The notes: generated from the sequence alone by a model not told the origin. Counted from the stretch's first letter, positions 24,574 through 33,618 are shown. The stretch: 64,000 nucleotides of DNA from Intrasporangium oryzae NRRL B-24470 (GCF_000576595.1 NZ_AWSA01000012.1:44726-108725), one strand, 5' to 3'. Numbers and translations are program-made.

Positions 24574-25539
24574 TCAGCGGTCGAGCCGCTCCACGAGCGC
24601 GTCGGCGGCGGCATACGGGTCGAGCGTCCCGTCGACGACTCGGGCTGCGAGTGCTCCCACCCCGGCGCGCCCGTCGAGGTTGCCGAGGCGTCGGCGCAGC
24701 ACCCCGAGCGCGATCTGCTCGATCTCGTCGGCGGCGCGGCGTTCGCGCCGACGCCGGAGCTCGCCGTTGTCGCCGATGAACGCGCGGTGCTTGTCGAGGG
24801 CGGCCATCACCTCGTCGATCCCGATGCCCCGGTCGGCGACCGTCTTGAGGACCGGCGGGCGCCAGAGGCCAGGCTCGGTGCGGTCGCCGAGCGAGATCAT
24901 GTGCCGCAGGTCGCGGACCGTCGCGTCGGCCCCGTCGCGGTCGGCCTTGTTGACGACGAAGACGTCGCCGATCTCGAGGATCCCCGCCTTCGCCGCCTGG
25001 ATCCCGTCGCCCATGCCCGGGGCGAGCAGGACGATGCAGGTGTCGGCGAGGCTCGCGATCTCGACCTCGCTCTGGCCGACGCCGACCGTCTCGACGAGGA
25101 CGACGTCGCAGCCGGCCGCGTCGAGGACCCGGATCGCCTGGGGCGTCGTCCACGACAGGCCGCCGAGGTGGCCGCGCGAGGCCATCGAGCGAATGTAGAC
25201 CTCGGGGTCGAGGGCGTGGTCCTGCATCCGGATCCGGTCGCCGAGCAGGGCCCCTCCCGAGAAGGGTGAGGACGGGTCGACGGCGAGGACGCCGACCCGT
25301 AGCCCACGCTCACGGAACGCCCCGACGAGCGCCGTGGTCGACGTCGACTTGCCGACGCCGGGCGAGCCGGTGATGCCGATGACCCACGCCGTGCCGGTGT
25401 GGGGTGCGAGCGCCGCCATCACCTCACGCAGAGCCGGGTGGCCGTCCTCGACGAGGGAGATGAGGCGGGCGACGGCACGCGGCGAACCCGCCCTGGCCGA
25501 GGCGACCAGGGCGGGGACGTCGACGGTGCGTCGGGTCAA
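24574..25539 (-). CDS. meaB: MeaB-type G3E GTPase (B12-dependent mutase chaperone)
   Basis: 321 aa if the TTG at 25539 is the start. MeaB protects and reloads adenosylcobalamin-dependent acyl-CoA mutases. Features: Walker A VIGITGSPGVGKSTSTTAL, LAVDPSSPFSGGALLGDRIRM, MASRGHLGGLS, ETVGVGQSEVEIASLADTCIVLLAPGMGDGIQAAKAGI, and the base motif FVVNKADRDGAD. The TTG lies 8 nt after the thiolase stop codon and no clear ribosome site is visible; a start inside the thiolase gene is also possible. The MeaA-type mutase at 37.9-40.0 kb is the probable client. Confidence 0.9.
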   Translation of the reverse strand: MTRRTVDVPALVASARAGSPRAVARLISLVEDGHPALREVMAALAPHTGTAWVIGITGSPGVGKSTSTTALVGAFRERGLRVGVLAVDPSSPFSGGALLGDRIRMQDHALDPEVYIRSMASRGHLGGLSWTTPQAIRVLDAAGCDVVLVETVGVGQSEVEIASLADTCIVLLAPGMGDGIQAAKAGILEIGDVFVVNKADRDGADATVRDLRHMISLGDRTEPGLWRPPVLKTVADRGIGIDEVMAALDKHRAFIGDNGELRRRRERRAADEIEQIALGVLRRRLGNLDGRAGVGALAARVVDGTLDPYAAADALVERLDR

Positions 25540-25546
25540 CGGTGCG

Positions 25547-26764
25547 TCAGGCGGCGGCGCCGGTCTTGGGCACGCGCACGATGAGCGCGTCGCCCTGGCC
25601 GCCACCGCCGCACAGGGCGGCCGCGCCGACCCCCCCACCTCGGCGCTTCAGCTCGAGCGCGAGGTGGAGGGCGATCCGGGCGCCCGACATGCCGATCGGG
25701 TGGCCGAGCGCGATGGCGCCGCCGTTGACGTTGACCTTCTCGATGTCGATGCCGAGCTCCTTGGCGGAGGCGAGACCGACCGCCGCAAAAGCCTCGTTGA
25801 TCTCGACGAGGTCGAGGTCGGCCGGCGTGATGCCCTCCTTCTCGCAGGCGCGCGCGATGGCGCGGGCGGGTTGCTGCTGGAGGGTGGAGTCGGGGCCGGC
25901 GACCACGCCGTGGGCACCGATCTCGGCGACCCACGAGAGGCCGAGCTCCTCAGCCTTGGCCTTGCTCATGACGACGACGGCGGCGGCGCCGTCGGAGATC
26001 TGCGACGCCGAGCCGGCCGTGATCGTGCCGTCCTTGGCGAAGGCCGGGCGCAGGGTGCCGAGCGAGGCGGTCGTCGTGTCGGCACGGATGCCCTCGTCGG
26101 TCTTGAACTCGAGCGGGTCGCCCTTGCGCTGGGGGATCGAGACGGAGACGACCTCGTCGTCGAAGAGCCCGTCCTTCCACGCCTTCGCGGCGAGCTGGTG
26201 GCTCCGGGCCGAGAACTCGTCCTGCTGCTCGCGGGTGAAGGCCTGCTCACCGGTGTTGGCCGCCTCGGTGAGGGCGCCCATCGCCTGGTCGGTGAAGGCG
26301 TCCCACAGGCCGTCGTAGGCCATGTGGTCGCGCATCGTCACGTCGCCGTACTTGTAGCCCTCGCGCGACTTGGTCATGAGGTGCGGCGCGTTGGTCATCG
26401 ACTCCTGACCGCCGGCGACGACGATCTCGAACTCGCCGGCCCGGATCAGCTGGTCGGCCATGGCGATCGCGTTGATGCCCGAGAGGCAGACCTTGTTGAT
26501 GGTGATGGCCGGGACGGTCATCGGAATGCCCGCGGCGTGGGCGGCCTGCCGGGCCGGGATCTGGCCGGCGCCGGCCTGGAGGACCTGGCCCATGATGACG
26601 TACTCCACCTGCTCGGGCGCGACGCCTGCCTTCTCGAGCGCGCCCTTGATGGCGACGCCCCCGAGGTCGGAGCCGGAGAAGTCCTTGAGGGAGCCGAGCA
26701 GGCGCCCCATCGGGGTGCGCGCTCCGGCGACGATCACGGACACGGGGCGGTCAGCACTGGTCAT
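25547..26764 (-). CDS. Acetyl-CoA C-acetyltransferase (thiolase)
   Basis: 405 aa. It should condense two acetyl-CoA to acetoacetyl-CoA or cleave 3-ketoacyl-CoA. Catalytic residues are in place: nucleophilic Cys in [15 protein letters not shown], His in [19 protein letters not shown], and the second Cys in [15 protein letters not shown]. Position next to meaB and close to the epimerase and Ccr argues for a role in acetoacetyl-CoA synthesis; the M. tuberculosis homologue in this neighbourhood is fadA4. ATG with GGAGAGG; a TAGAGT box lies further upstream. Confidence 0.93.
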   Translation of the reverse strand: MTSADRPVSVIVAGARTPMGRLLGSLKDFSGSDLGGVAIKGALEKAGVAPEQVEYVIMGQVLQAGAGQIPARQAAHAAGIPMTVPAITINKVCLSGINAIAMADQLIRAGEFEIVVAGGQESMTNAPHLMTKSREGYKYGDVTMRDHMAYDGLWDAFTDQAMGALTEAANTGEQAFTREQQDEFSARSHQLAAKAWKDGLFDDEVVSVSIPQRKGDPLEFKTDEGIRADTTTASLGTLRPAFAKDGTITAGSASQISDGAAAVVVMSKAKAEELGLSWVAEIGAHGVVAGPDSTLQQQPARAIARACEKEGITPADLDLVEINEAFAAVGLASAKELGIDIEKVNVNGGAIALGHPIGMSGARIALHLALELKRRGGGVGAAALCGGGGQGDALIVRVPKTGAAA

Positions 26765-26802
26765 GGCAAAGCCTCTCCAACGTCATTGGGGATGTCCGAC
26801 TC

Positions 26803-26808
26803 ACTCTA
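26803..26808 (-). promoter_or_regulatory. -10 box TAGAGT of thiolase-meaB
   Basis: TAGAGT on the minus strand 38 nt before the thiolase ATG, giving a leader of about 30 nt with a GGAGAGG site. Confidence 0.4.
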
Positions 26809-26867
26809 GCCACGCGTCCTGAGACCCCGGCAGGGAGCATGACCAAGCGCACACGGCGCCCCCGTGG

Positions 26868-26895
26868 GCGGCATACGACCCCGGCCGTATGCCGC
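26868..26895. repeat. Inverted octamer pair GCGGCATACG ... CGTATGCCGC
   Basis: Perfect 10-bp arms (26868-26877, 26886-26895) around an 8-nt spacer, in the divergent region between thiolase and the epimerase gene. The arm order is opposite to that of the other paired copies, and it is not at a gene end, so it is probably not a terminator. Confidence 0.75.
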
Positions 26896-26981
26896 TGGGC
26901 CGGCCGAGCCGCGCGAGCCGCCCCGTCCCCGGCGTGGCCGGGGACACAGGCGGGATGCGTGTGCAGGCGGCCTCGCCGCCC

Positions 26982-26987
26982 TACGTT
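26982..26987 (+). promoter_or_regulatory. -10 box TACGTT of the epimerase gene
   Basis: TACGTT ends 6 nt before the ATG at 26994, consistent with a leaderless transcript. Confidence 0.5.
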
Positions 26988-26993
26988 GGGCAC

Positions 26994-27425
26994 ATGACCG
27001 ATCCGCTCTTCACCCACATCGACCACGTCGGCATCGCCGTCGCCGACCTCGACGCGGCCATCGCGTTCTACGAGGAGAAGTACGGCATGCGGATGCTCCA
27101 CGAGGAGACGAACGAGGAGCAGGGTGTCCGCGAGGCGATGATGGGCGTCGGTGGCTCCGGCTCCTGCATCCAGCTGCTCGCACCCCTGTCTCCGGAGTCG
27201 ACGATCGCGAAGTTCCTCGACCGGAGCGGTCCGGGCATCCAGCAGCTCGCCTACCGTGTCACCGACATCGACGCCGTCTGCGCGACGCTGCGCGACCGCG
27301 GCTTGCGGCTGCTCTACGACACCCCGAGACGCGGGACCTCAGACAGCCGGGTCAACTTCATCCACCCGAAGGATGCCGGCGGCGTCCTCGTCGAGCTCGT
27401 CGAGCCCGCCGCCTCAGGTCACTGA
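26994..27425 (+). CDS. mce: Methylmalonyl/ethylmalonyl-CoA epimerase
   Basis: 143 aa VOC-fold protein. It epimerises (S)/(R)-methylmalonyl-CoA and, in the ethylmalonyl-CoA pathway, ethylmalonyl-CoA. Signature residues: FTHIDHVGIAVADLDAAIAFYEEKYG, the metal ligands in HIDHVG, IQLLAPLSPESTIAKFLDRSGPGIQQLAYRV, and FIHPKDAGGVLVELVEP. The ATG is set by the TACGTT box 6 nt upstream. The 3' end overlaps the convergent GH15-like gene by 7 nt. The M. tuberculosis orthologue also sits beside the thiolase. Confidence 0.93.
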   Translation: MTDPLFTHIDHVGIAVADLDAAIAFYEEKYGMRMLHEETNEEQGVREAMMGVGGSGSCIQLLAPLSPESTIAKFLDRSGPGIQQLAYRVTDIDAVCATLRDRGLRLLYDTPRRGTSDSRVNFIHPKDAGGVLVELVEPAASGH

Positions 27426-28717
27426 CGCACGTCGCGCCGACTCACCGGGCGGACCACCAGCTCCCCGACGGTCGCGCGGCGCGCAGAGAGCTCGTGCTCC
27501 GTCAGCACGACGAGGGCCGACGTCCATGCGAGGGGGGCGGGCCCTGCGGGGCTCCCGTCCGGGAGGACCTTCTCCGGCAGGCTCCCCCAGGTGGTGCAGT
27601 GCGTGTCGAGCCAGCCGAGCCACCGCTCCGCAACGTCGACGTGCCCGCTCGCAGCGGCGGTGTAGGCGACCATGGCCGTCTCCGGGGTCCAGGACACGCC
27701 GTCGTGCTTCCAGTCCGCGCCGGGGGCGATCCCGCCGGCCTGCTGGAGGGCGAGCACCGGGTAGCGCTCCCACGCGGTGCGGGCGGCGCGGTCGCCGAGG
27801 TGGGCGAAGGGCGGCATGAGCATGGTGACGCCCGCGTCGAGGCCACCGCTGCTGCCGTGCCGCTCGTAGGTGGGACCGAACTCGTCGCGGATCAGGGTCC
27901 GGAGGCGAACCGAGGCGGCCACGGATCGCTGCGCTGCGCGTGAGTTCCCCTCTGCCGCATAGGTCCTGGAGGCGGCCTCGAGGCCGGCGGCGAGAGGAGC
28001 GGCGGTGCCGAGCGTGACCCGCCGCTCGTCGACCTCCCAGTAGTCAGGGGAGGCCGGCGGCAGGGCTCGGCCGTCCTGCGTCTCGGCGAGCACGAAGCGC
28101 ACGGCCCGGTCGCGCAACGGCCGCAGGTCCGGCGGGATCGTCGCGGAGTCCGTGTCGTCGGACGTGCCCGCGGCAGAGCGGACCTCGTCGAGGCTCCACA
28201 GCACCCAGCCGGCCCCGTCGGTCTGGCGTGGCCGGCCGTCGGGCGGCCCTGAGCCGTCGAGCCGGTAGCGCGCCTCGAACCCGCCGTCGGGAAGCTGGAC
28301 CCGGGAGAGGAAGCGGAGCGCACGCCAGGCGTCGTCGGGGTGCCCGCTCACGGCATACGCGCTGGCGACGAACGCCGTGTCGCGCGGCCAGGTGTAGGCC
28401 CAGGGTCCGTCGGGCCCTGCGGCGACGGCCCCCGAGGGCCGCGTCAGCCCGCGCAGGTCGAGCAGCGCCCGGGAGACGAGGCGCTGCCGGGCACCCGAAC
28501 CGGGCACCGAGCCCGCCGTGAGCCACATGGCGTCGGACACGGGCCCGATGAGCTCGCCGCCGAGGGAGGCCCGCGCGAACGGGGGCGCGTGCTGCCACTG
28601 CTCGCTGTTGCGCAGGACAGGGAGGGGGTCGGGTTCGCCGATCGACAGCCCGGACACCGCCGTGCCGATCCCGGCAGCGGCGACGAGGGCCACCACCCCG
28701 GCCGCGAGTCGACGCAC
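27419..28717 (-). CDS. Secreted or membrane-anchored GH15-like glycoside hydrolase
   Basis: 432 aa from GTG at 28717, supported by GGTGGAGC. The N-terminus MRRLAAGVVALVAAAGIGTAV is a signal peptide or anchor. The rest is an (alpha/alpha)6-toroid-like protein: GPWAYTWPRDTAFVASAYAVSGHPDDAWRALRFLSRVQLPDGGFEARYRLDG carries the WPRD motif of glucoamylase-type GH15 enzymes, and SWTPETAMVAYTAA may hold the catalytic base. It is shorter than a classical glucoamylase (no N-terminal beta domain), so the substrate is uncertain; an alpha-glucan or trehalose-like sugar is plausible. Confidence 0.65.
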   Translation of the reverse strand: MRRLAAGVVALVAAAGIGTAVSGLSIGEPDPLPVLRNSEQWQHAPPFARASLGGELIGPVSDAMWLTAGSVPGSGARQRLVSRALLDLRGLTRPSGAVAAGPDGPWAYTWPRDTAFVASAYAVSGHPDDAWRALRFLSRVQLPDGGFEARYRLDGSGPPDGRPRQTDGAGWVLWSLDEVRSAAGTSDDTDSATIPPDLRPLRDRAVRFVLAETQDGRALPPASPDYWEVDERRVTLGTAAPLAAGLEAASRTYAAEGNSRAAQRSVAASVRLRTLIRDEFGPTYERHGSSGGLDAGVTMLMPPFAHLGDRAARTAWERYPVLALQQAGGIAPGADWKHDGVSWTPETAMVAYTAAASGHVDVAERWLGWLDTHCTTWGSLPEKVLPDGSPAGPAPLAWTSALVVLTEHELSARRATVGELVVRPVSRRDVRQ

Positions 28718-28792
28718 GCTCCACCCCCTTCGGTCGGCGTGAAGTGTCCCATGCCGAGACCGGTGCACGCTGGGAGTCACGACATCCGCCCG

Positions 28793-28798
28793 TAGCAT
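28793..28798 (+). promoter_or_regulatory. -10 box TAGCAT of the deacetylase gene
   Basis: TAGCAT ends 6 nt before the ATG at 28805, consistent with a leaderless transcript. Confidence 0.5.
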
Positions 28799-28804
28799 CC
28801 GTGC

Positions 28805-29596
28805 ATGGACATCTCGCGACGCCAGGCCATCACCGGTGCAGCCGGCGTCGCCGTCGGCGCTGCGGGCGCCGTCGTCGCCGGCCGGGTCAAGGACCGCCTC
28901 GACGAGAACACCCCGCTCCCGTTCTACGGGAGCCCGTCGAGCGCCGTCCGCCCCGACCGGTCGCGGCCCTCGACCGAACGCACCGAGATCGTGTGGAGCG
29001 GGCCGGGCGGCCCCGGTGCGGCCCGGCGGGTCGCGCTGACGTTCGACGACGGACCCCACCCCGACTGGACGCCTCGCGTGCTCAAGGCGCTCGAGCAGGC
29101 CGACGCGGTCGCGACGTTCTTCTGCCTGGGGCGCAACGTCCGCGACCACGGCGACCTCCACCGCGAGAGCGTCGGTCGCCACGAGCTCGCGAACCACACC
29201 TTCGAGCACCCCGACCTCGCCCGGTTCGCCTACGACCGCTGCCGCGAGGAGATCGACCGGACGAGCGAGCTCATGGACCGCACGTACGGCAGCGCCCCGA
29301 CGCTCTTCCGGCCGCCCTACGGCCACGTCGGCGGCGCCGGCATCCTCGCCGCCGCGGAGGCCGGGTTGACGACCGTGCTCTGGTCGGCACAGGCACGCGA
29401 GGACCTCGTCGCGGGCCACCCCGACGGGATCGTCGACGACATCGCCGGCCAGGTGACCGCGGGGAGCATCGTGCTGGCGCACGACACCGGGTCCGCCGAC
29501 CGGCTCGTCACGATCGACCGGCTCCCCGGCGTCATCGAGCGGCTGCGCGCCGCCGGGTACGAGCTCGTGACGGTCTCGGCCCTCCTCACCGGCTGA
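28805..29596 (+). CDS. Polysaccharide deacetylase (CE4, NodB domain), exported
   Basis: 263 aa. The N-terminus SRRQAITGAAGVAVGAAGAVVAGR has an RR-containing Tat-like signal or anchor. The NodB domain has the catalytic base and first metal Asp in LTFDDGPHPDWTPRVL, the metal His pair in ELANHTFEHPDL, and the substrate-groove motif RPPYGHVG. The last motif includes SIVLAHDTG, which carries the catalytic His. It would remove acetyl groups from cell-wall glycan or chitooligosaccharide outside the membrane. Confidence 0.88.
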   Translation: MDISRRQAITGAAGVAVGAAGAVVAGRVKDRLDENTPLPFYGSPSSAVRPDRSRPSTERTEIVWSGPGGPGAARRVALTFDDGPHPDWTPRVLKALEQADAVATFFCLGRNVRDHGDLHRESVGRHELANHTFEHPDLARFAYDRCREEIDRTSELMDRTYGSAPTLFRPPYGHVGGAGILAAAEAGLTTVLWSAQAREDLVAGHPDGIVDDIAGQVTAGSIVLAHDTGSADRLVTIDRLPGVIERLRAAGYELVTVSALLTG

Positions 29597-29601
29597 AGGG
29601 T

Positions 29602-29633
29602 CGTATGCCGCTCAGCCGGCGGAGCGGCATACG
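29602..29633. terminator. Octamer-pair hairpin after the deacetylase gene
   Basis: Perfect 12-bp arms starting CGTATGCCGC and ending GCGGCATACG (29602-29613, 29622-29633; loop 8 nt), 5 nt after the stop codon. Probable terminator built from the window-wide octamer. Confidence 0.75.
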
Positions 29634-29789
29634 CCTCCTCGCGTGTGGCCGGCCCCGAACCTACCCGCGGGTCACATCGTGACTCACGTCACCGTGTGGT
29701 GGGAGTCTCAGAACCGGCGCGGCCAGTGGACCGATCGATACGTTCGGGACAGAACGCCCCAACGACGCTGCGACCGAAGGACCTACACC

Positions 29790-31130
29790 ATGCAGGCCAT
29801 CCGCGACGCCATCCTCTCCGGCGACCGCTCCGAAGAGACCTACGCTGCCCTCCCGATCCCCGAGACCTACCGTGGCGCGACCGTCCACAAGGACGAGGTG
29901 GCGATGTTCGAGGGACTCGTCACGAAGGACAAGGACCCCCGCAGGTCGCTCCACGTCGACGACGTCCCGGTGCCCCAGCTCGCGCCCGGCGAGGCCCTCG
30001 TGGCGGTGATGGCGAGCGCCATCAACTACAACACGGTGTGGACCTCGATCTTCGAGCCGATGCCGACGTTCGGCTTCCTCGAGCGTTACGGGCGCACCTC
30101 GGAGTTCGCGAAGCGGCACGACCTGCCCTACCACGTCGTCGGGTCCGACCTGGCCGGAGTCGTCCTGCGGACCGGTCCCGGCGTCATGAAGTGGAAGCCC
30201 GGCCAGGCGGTCGTCGCCCACTGCCTGTCCGTCGAGCTCGAGGACGCCGACGGCCACAACGACACGATGCTCGACCCGCAGCAGCGCATCTGGGGCTTCG
30301 AGACGAACTTCGGCGGGCTCGCCGAGCTCGCCATCGTCAAGGCCAACCAGCTCATGCCCAAGCCCGCCCACCTGACGTGGGAGGAGGCCGCTGCCCCGGG
30401 CCTCGTCAACTGCACGGCCTACCGGCAGCTCATCTCCAAGAACGGCGCCGCGATGAAGCTCGGCGACCGCGTCCTCATCTGGGGAGCCTCCGGTGGACTC
30501 GGCTCCTACGCGACGCAGATGGCGCTCGCCGGCGGCGCGACCCCGATCTGCGTCGTGTCCTCGCCGGAGAAGGCCGAGATCTGCCGGTCCATGGGCGCCG
30601 AGCTCATCATCGACCGCAGCGCCGAGGGCTACCGCTTCTGGAACGAGGACGGCACCGAGCAGAACCCCAAGGAGTGGCAGCGCCTCGGGAAGCGGATCCG
30701 CGAGCTGACCGGCGGCTACGACGTCGACATCGTCTTCGAGCACCCGGGCCGCGAGACGTTCGGTGCGAGCGTCTACGTCGCGCGCAAGGGCGGCACCATC
30801 GTCACCTGCGCATCCACGTCGGGCTACATGCACGAGTACGACAACCGCTACCTCTGGATGAACCTCAAGCGGATCGTCTCCTCCCACTTCGCCAACTACC
30901 GCGAGGCGTGGGAGGCCAACGAGCTGATCGACCGCGGGCTCATCCACCCGACGCTCTCGAAGTCCTACCCCCTCGACGAGGTCGGGCAGGCGGCGCTCGA
31001 TGTCCACCGCAACGCCCACTCGGGCAAGGTCGGCGTGCTCACCCTCGCCCCCGAGGAAGGGCTCGGGGTGTCCGACCCCGAGAAGCGGGCCCGGTTCGAG
31101 ACGGAGATCAACCGCTTCCGCAACCAGTGA
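29790..31130 (+). CDS. ccrA: Crotonyl-CoA carboxylase/reductase
   Basis: 446 aa, the usual Ccr length. It reduces crotonyl-CoA with NADPH while fixing CO2 to give (2S)-ethylmalonyl-CoA. The medium-chain dehydrogenase fold shows HVVGSDLAGVVLRTGPGVMKWKPGQAVVAH, TNFGGLAELAIVKANQLMPKPAHLTWEEAAAPGLVNCTAYRQL, Rossmann motif ILIWGASGGLGSYATQMAL, and GGTIVTCASTSGYMHEYDNRYLWMNLKRIVSSHFANYREAWEAN, all typical of Ccr. Ccr usually marks the ethylmalonyl-CoA pathway or provision of C4 extender units. ATG with a GAAGGA site. Confidence 0.95.
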   Translation: MQAIRDAILSGDRSEETYAALPIPETYRGATVHKDEVAMFEGLVTKDKDPRRSLHVDDVPVPQLAPGEALVAVMASAINYNTVWTSIFEPMPTFGFLERYGRTSEFAKRHDLPYHVVGSDLAGVVLRTGPGVMKWKPGQAVVAHCLSVELEDADGHNDTMLDPQQRIWGFETNFGGLAELAIVKANQLMPKPAHLTWEEAAAPGLVNCTAYRQLISKNGAAMKLGDRVLIWGASGGLGSYATQMALAGGATPICVVSSPEKAEICRSMGAELIIDRSAEGYRFWNEDGTEQNPKEWQRLGKRIRELTGGYDVDIVFEHPGRETFGASVYVARKGGTIVTCASTSGYMHEYDNRYLWMNLKRIVSSHFANYREAWEANELIDRGLIHPTLSKSYPLDEVGQAALDVHRNAHSGKVGVLTLAPEEGLGVSDPEKRARFETEINRFRNQ

Positions 31131-31177
31131 CCCGTCCGCGTCGCGCGGCGACACCGACCGCGTCCGGGGGCCTCGCG

Positions 31178-31183
31178 TAGGCT
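31178..31183 (+). promoter_or_regulatory. -10 box TAGGCT of the AI-2E-type transporter gene
   Basis: TAGGCT ends 7 nt before the GTG at 31191. Confidence 0.5.
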
Positions 31184-31190
31184 CCCGGAC

Positions 31191-32459
31191 GTGGGCATCG
31201 TGGGGCGGTGGATCCGATACCGGCGGGAGCAGCGCGACCGCATCGCCGAGCTGCGCAATCCCTACATCGGCGAGGCCGAGGAGACGACGTCGTACGACGC
31301 TCCCGAGCCCCGCGATCGGCCTGAGCGCGACCTCATCGCGAGCACTCTCCCCCTCGGCGAGGAGCTCGCGCCTCCCCCGCCGGGGCCGACACGCCGCGAC
31401 TACGGGACCGCGGGTCTGCCCCTCAACCGCCAGTCGCCGTTCTACGTGGGCTTCGTCGGCGCCCTCGGTGTCCTGGCGGCGTATGCCGTCGTCCAGGCGA
31501 TCGGCCGCCTCGACACGACCATCACGCTGCTCATCGTCGCCTTCTTCCTCACCCTGGCCCTCAACCCGATCGTCGAGGCGCTGACCCGGCGACGGGTGCG
31601 GCGCGGCTGGGCCGTCGCCCTCGTCTTCCTCGCGGTCGTCGCCGTCTTCACCCTCATCGGCTGGGTCGTCATCCCGCCCGTGGCCGCCCAGGGCACCGAG
31701 CTCGCCAAGAACGCGACGACGATCCTCGACGACCTCCTCAAGAACCCGTGGGTCCAGGACGTCGACCACCGCTACCAGCTCGTCCAGAGGATCCAGACGG
31801 AGATCAACAAGCGGATCGCCGACGGCAACCTCTGGGCCGGCATCTTCGGCGGCGTCCTCGACGCCGGCAAGATCATCGCTGCCGGGATCTTCAGCGCCCT
31901 GACCGTCCTCGTCCTCACCCTCTACTTCCTCACCTCCCTGCCCGCGGTGAAGCAGGCGGCCTACGCCGTCGTCCCCGCCAGCCGCCGGGTTCGCGTCATC
32001 TCCCTCGCGGAGGAGATCATGCGCCGCGTCGGGTCCTACGCGATCGGCCAGGTCGCCGTCGCGGCGATCAACGCCTTCTTCGCGTGGATCATGATGAGCC
32101 TGCTCGACCTCAAGTTCGCGGCGGTGCTCGCCGTCGCGGTCGGACTGCTCGGGCTCATCCCCATGATCGGGGCGACCCTCGGCGCGACCGTCGTCGCGAT
32201 CGTCGCCTTCTTCGACGAACCGAAGAAGGCCCTCATCGTCATCATCTACTTCATCGTCTACCAGCAGATCGAGAACTACGCCGTCATGCCGCGGGTCATG
32301 CAGCGCACGGTCGCGGTCCCCGGCGCGGTGACCGTCGTCGCCGCCCTCGCCGGCGGGACCCTCCTCGGGATCCTCGGCGCCCTGCTCGCGATCCCGTTCG
32401 CGGCCGGGGCTCTGCTCATCTACGAGGAGGTCCTCGTGCCGCGCCAGCGCCACCACTGA
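31191..32459 (+). CDS. AI-2E family (PerM-type) membrane transporter
   Basis: 422 aa. About 85 polar N-terminal residues precede an eight-helix membrane protein of the AI-2E/PerM family: YVGFVGALGVLAAYAVVQAIG, TLLIVAFFLTLALNPIVEAL, VALVFLAVVAVFTLIGWVVIPPVAAQ, and the conserved GLIPMIGATLGATVV and YQQIENYAVMPRVM near the C-terminus. Substrates vary or are unknown in this family (ions and small molecules have been reported), so none is assigned. GTG start placed by the TAGGCT box. Confidence 0.88.
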   Translation: MGIVGRWIRYRREQRDRIAELRNPYIGEAEETTSYDAPEPRDRPERDLIASTLPLGEELAPPPPGPTRRDYGTAGLPLNRQSPFYVGFVGALGVLAAYAVVQAIGRLDTTITLLIVAFFLTLALNPIVEALTRRRVRRGWAVALVFLAVVAVFTLIGWVVIPPVAAQGTELAKNATTILDDLLKNPWVQDVDHRYQLVQRIQTEINKRIADGNLWAGIFGGVLDAGKIIAAGIFSALTVLVLTLYFLTSLPAVKQAAYAVVPASRRVRVISLAEEIMRRVGSYAIGQVAVAAINAFFAWIMMSLLDLKFAAVLAVAVGLLGLIPMIGATLGATVVAIVAFFDEPKKALIVIIYFIVYQQIENYAVMPRVMQRTVAVPGAVTVVAALAGGTLLGILGALLAIPFAAGALLIYEEVLVPRQRHH

Positions 32460-32493
32460 CGGGCCGGAGATGTCGGGTAGGTCAGAATGAGCC

Positions 32494-33591
32494 ATGGCCG
32501 ACACCCCCAGCAGGCGCTTCTCGTGGACGACCATCGCCCCCATCGTCGCCATCGTGGCCCTGGCCGCGACGTGGGGGCGCGTGCCCGGCACCGCCGTCGT
32601 CATCCTCGTGGCAGTCCTGCTCGGCGCGTCCGTCACGGCGGCCGTGCACCACGCCGAGGTCGTGGCACACCGCGTCGGCGAGCCGTTCGGGTCGATCCTG
32701 CTCGCCGTGGCCGTGACCATCATCGAGGTGGGCCTCATCGTCACCCTCATGGCCTCCGGCGGCGAGTCGGCCTCGACGCTGGGACGCGACACGGTCTTCG
32801 CCGCTGTCATGATCACCTGCAACGGCATCCTCGGGCTGTCGATCTACCTGTCCTCCAGGCGATTCGGCTTCAGCCACTTCAACGCCGAGGGCACGGGCGG
32901 CGCGCTCGCCACGGTCGTGACCCTCGCCGGCACCTGCCTCGTCCTTCCGAGCTTCACGCTCGGCGAGCCCGGCCCTCGTTTCACCGGGGCGCAGCTCGCC
33001 TTCGCAGCCGTCGCGTCGCTCGCGCTCTACGCGATGTTCATCGTCAACCAGACCAAGCGCCACCGTGACTTCTTCCTGCCCGTGACCGCCGAGGGAACGC
33101 TCGTCGACGAGGACGACCACGCCGACCCGCCGACCACGCAGACGGCCCTGCTCAGCCTCGGGCTGCTCCTCGTCTCGCTCGTGTCCGTCGTCGGCCTGGC
33201 CAAGGTCGAGTCGCACGCGATCGAGGACGCCGTCGCGGCGGTCGGCTTTCCCGAGTCCTTCGTCGGGGTCGTGATCGCCCTGCTCGTCCTCGCCCCCGAG
33301 ACGCTGGCGGCGGTGCGGGCCGCCCGCCGGGACCGCGTCCAGACGAGCCTCAACCTCGCGCTCGGCTCGGCCATGGCGAGCATCGGCCTGACCATCCCCG
33401 CCCTGGCGCTCGCCTCGATCTGGCTCGAGGGCCCGCTCGAGCTCGGGCTGGGCGCGACGCAGATGGTCCTGCTCGCGATGACCGTGATCGCAGCGGTGCT
33501 CACCGTCGTCCCGGGACGCGCGACGCGCCTGCAGGGCGGCGTCCACCTCGTCCTGCTCGCGGCCTTCGTCTTCCTCGCGATCAACCCGTAG
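32494..33591 (+). CDS. chaA: Calcium/cation:proton antiporter (ChaA, CaCA superfamily)
   Basis: 365 aa with about 11 hydrophobic segments. The two alpha-repeat motifs of CaCA exchangers are visible: GEPFGSILLAVAVTIIEVGLIVTLMASGG (about residues 63-91) and IALLVLAPETLAAVRAARRDRVQTSLNLALGSAMASIGLTIP (about 260-301), each with the key acidic residue. The central loop (about 188-210) is acidic. Predicted to export Ca2+ (or Na+/K+) in exchange for protons. Confidence 0.88.
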   Translation: MADTPSRRFSWTTIAPIVAIVALAATWGRVPGTAVVILVAVLLGASVTAAVHHAEVVAHRVGEPFGSILLAVAVTIIEVGLIVTLMASGGESASTLGRDTVFAAVMITCNGILGLSIYLSSRRFGFSHFNAEGTGGALATVVTLAGTCLVLPSFTLGEPGPRFTGAQLAFAAVASLALYAMFIVNQTKRHRDFFLPVTAEGTLVDEDDHADPPTTQTALLSLGLLLVSLVSVVGLAKVESHAIEDAVAAVGFPESFVGVVIALLVLAPETLAAVRAARRDRVQTSLNLALGSAMASIGLTIPALALASIWLEGPLELGLGATQMVLLAMTVIAAVLTVVPGRATRLQGGVHLVLLAAFVFLAINP

Positions 33592-33593
33592 GC

Positions 33594-33601
33594 CGTATGC
33601 C
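33594..33601. repeat. Solitary CGTATGCC octamer after chaA
   Basis: Window-wide octamer, 2 nt after the chaA stop codon and between convergent genes. It continues as CGTATGCCGCTC like the paired copies, but no second arm is present. Confidence 0.6.
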
Positions 33602-33618
33602 GCTCACCGCGCTCCGCC

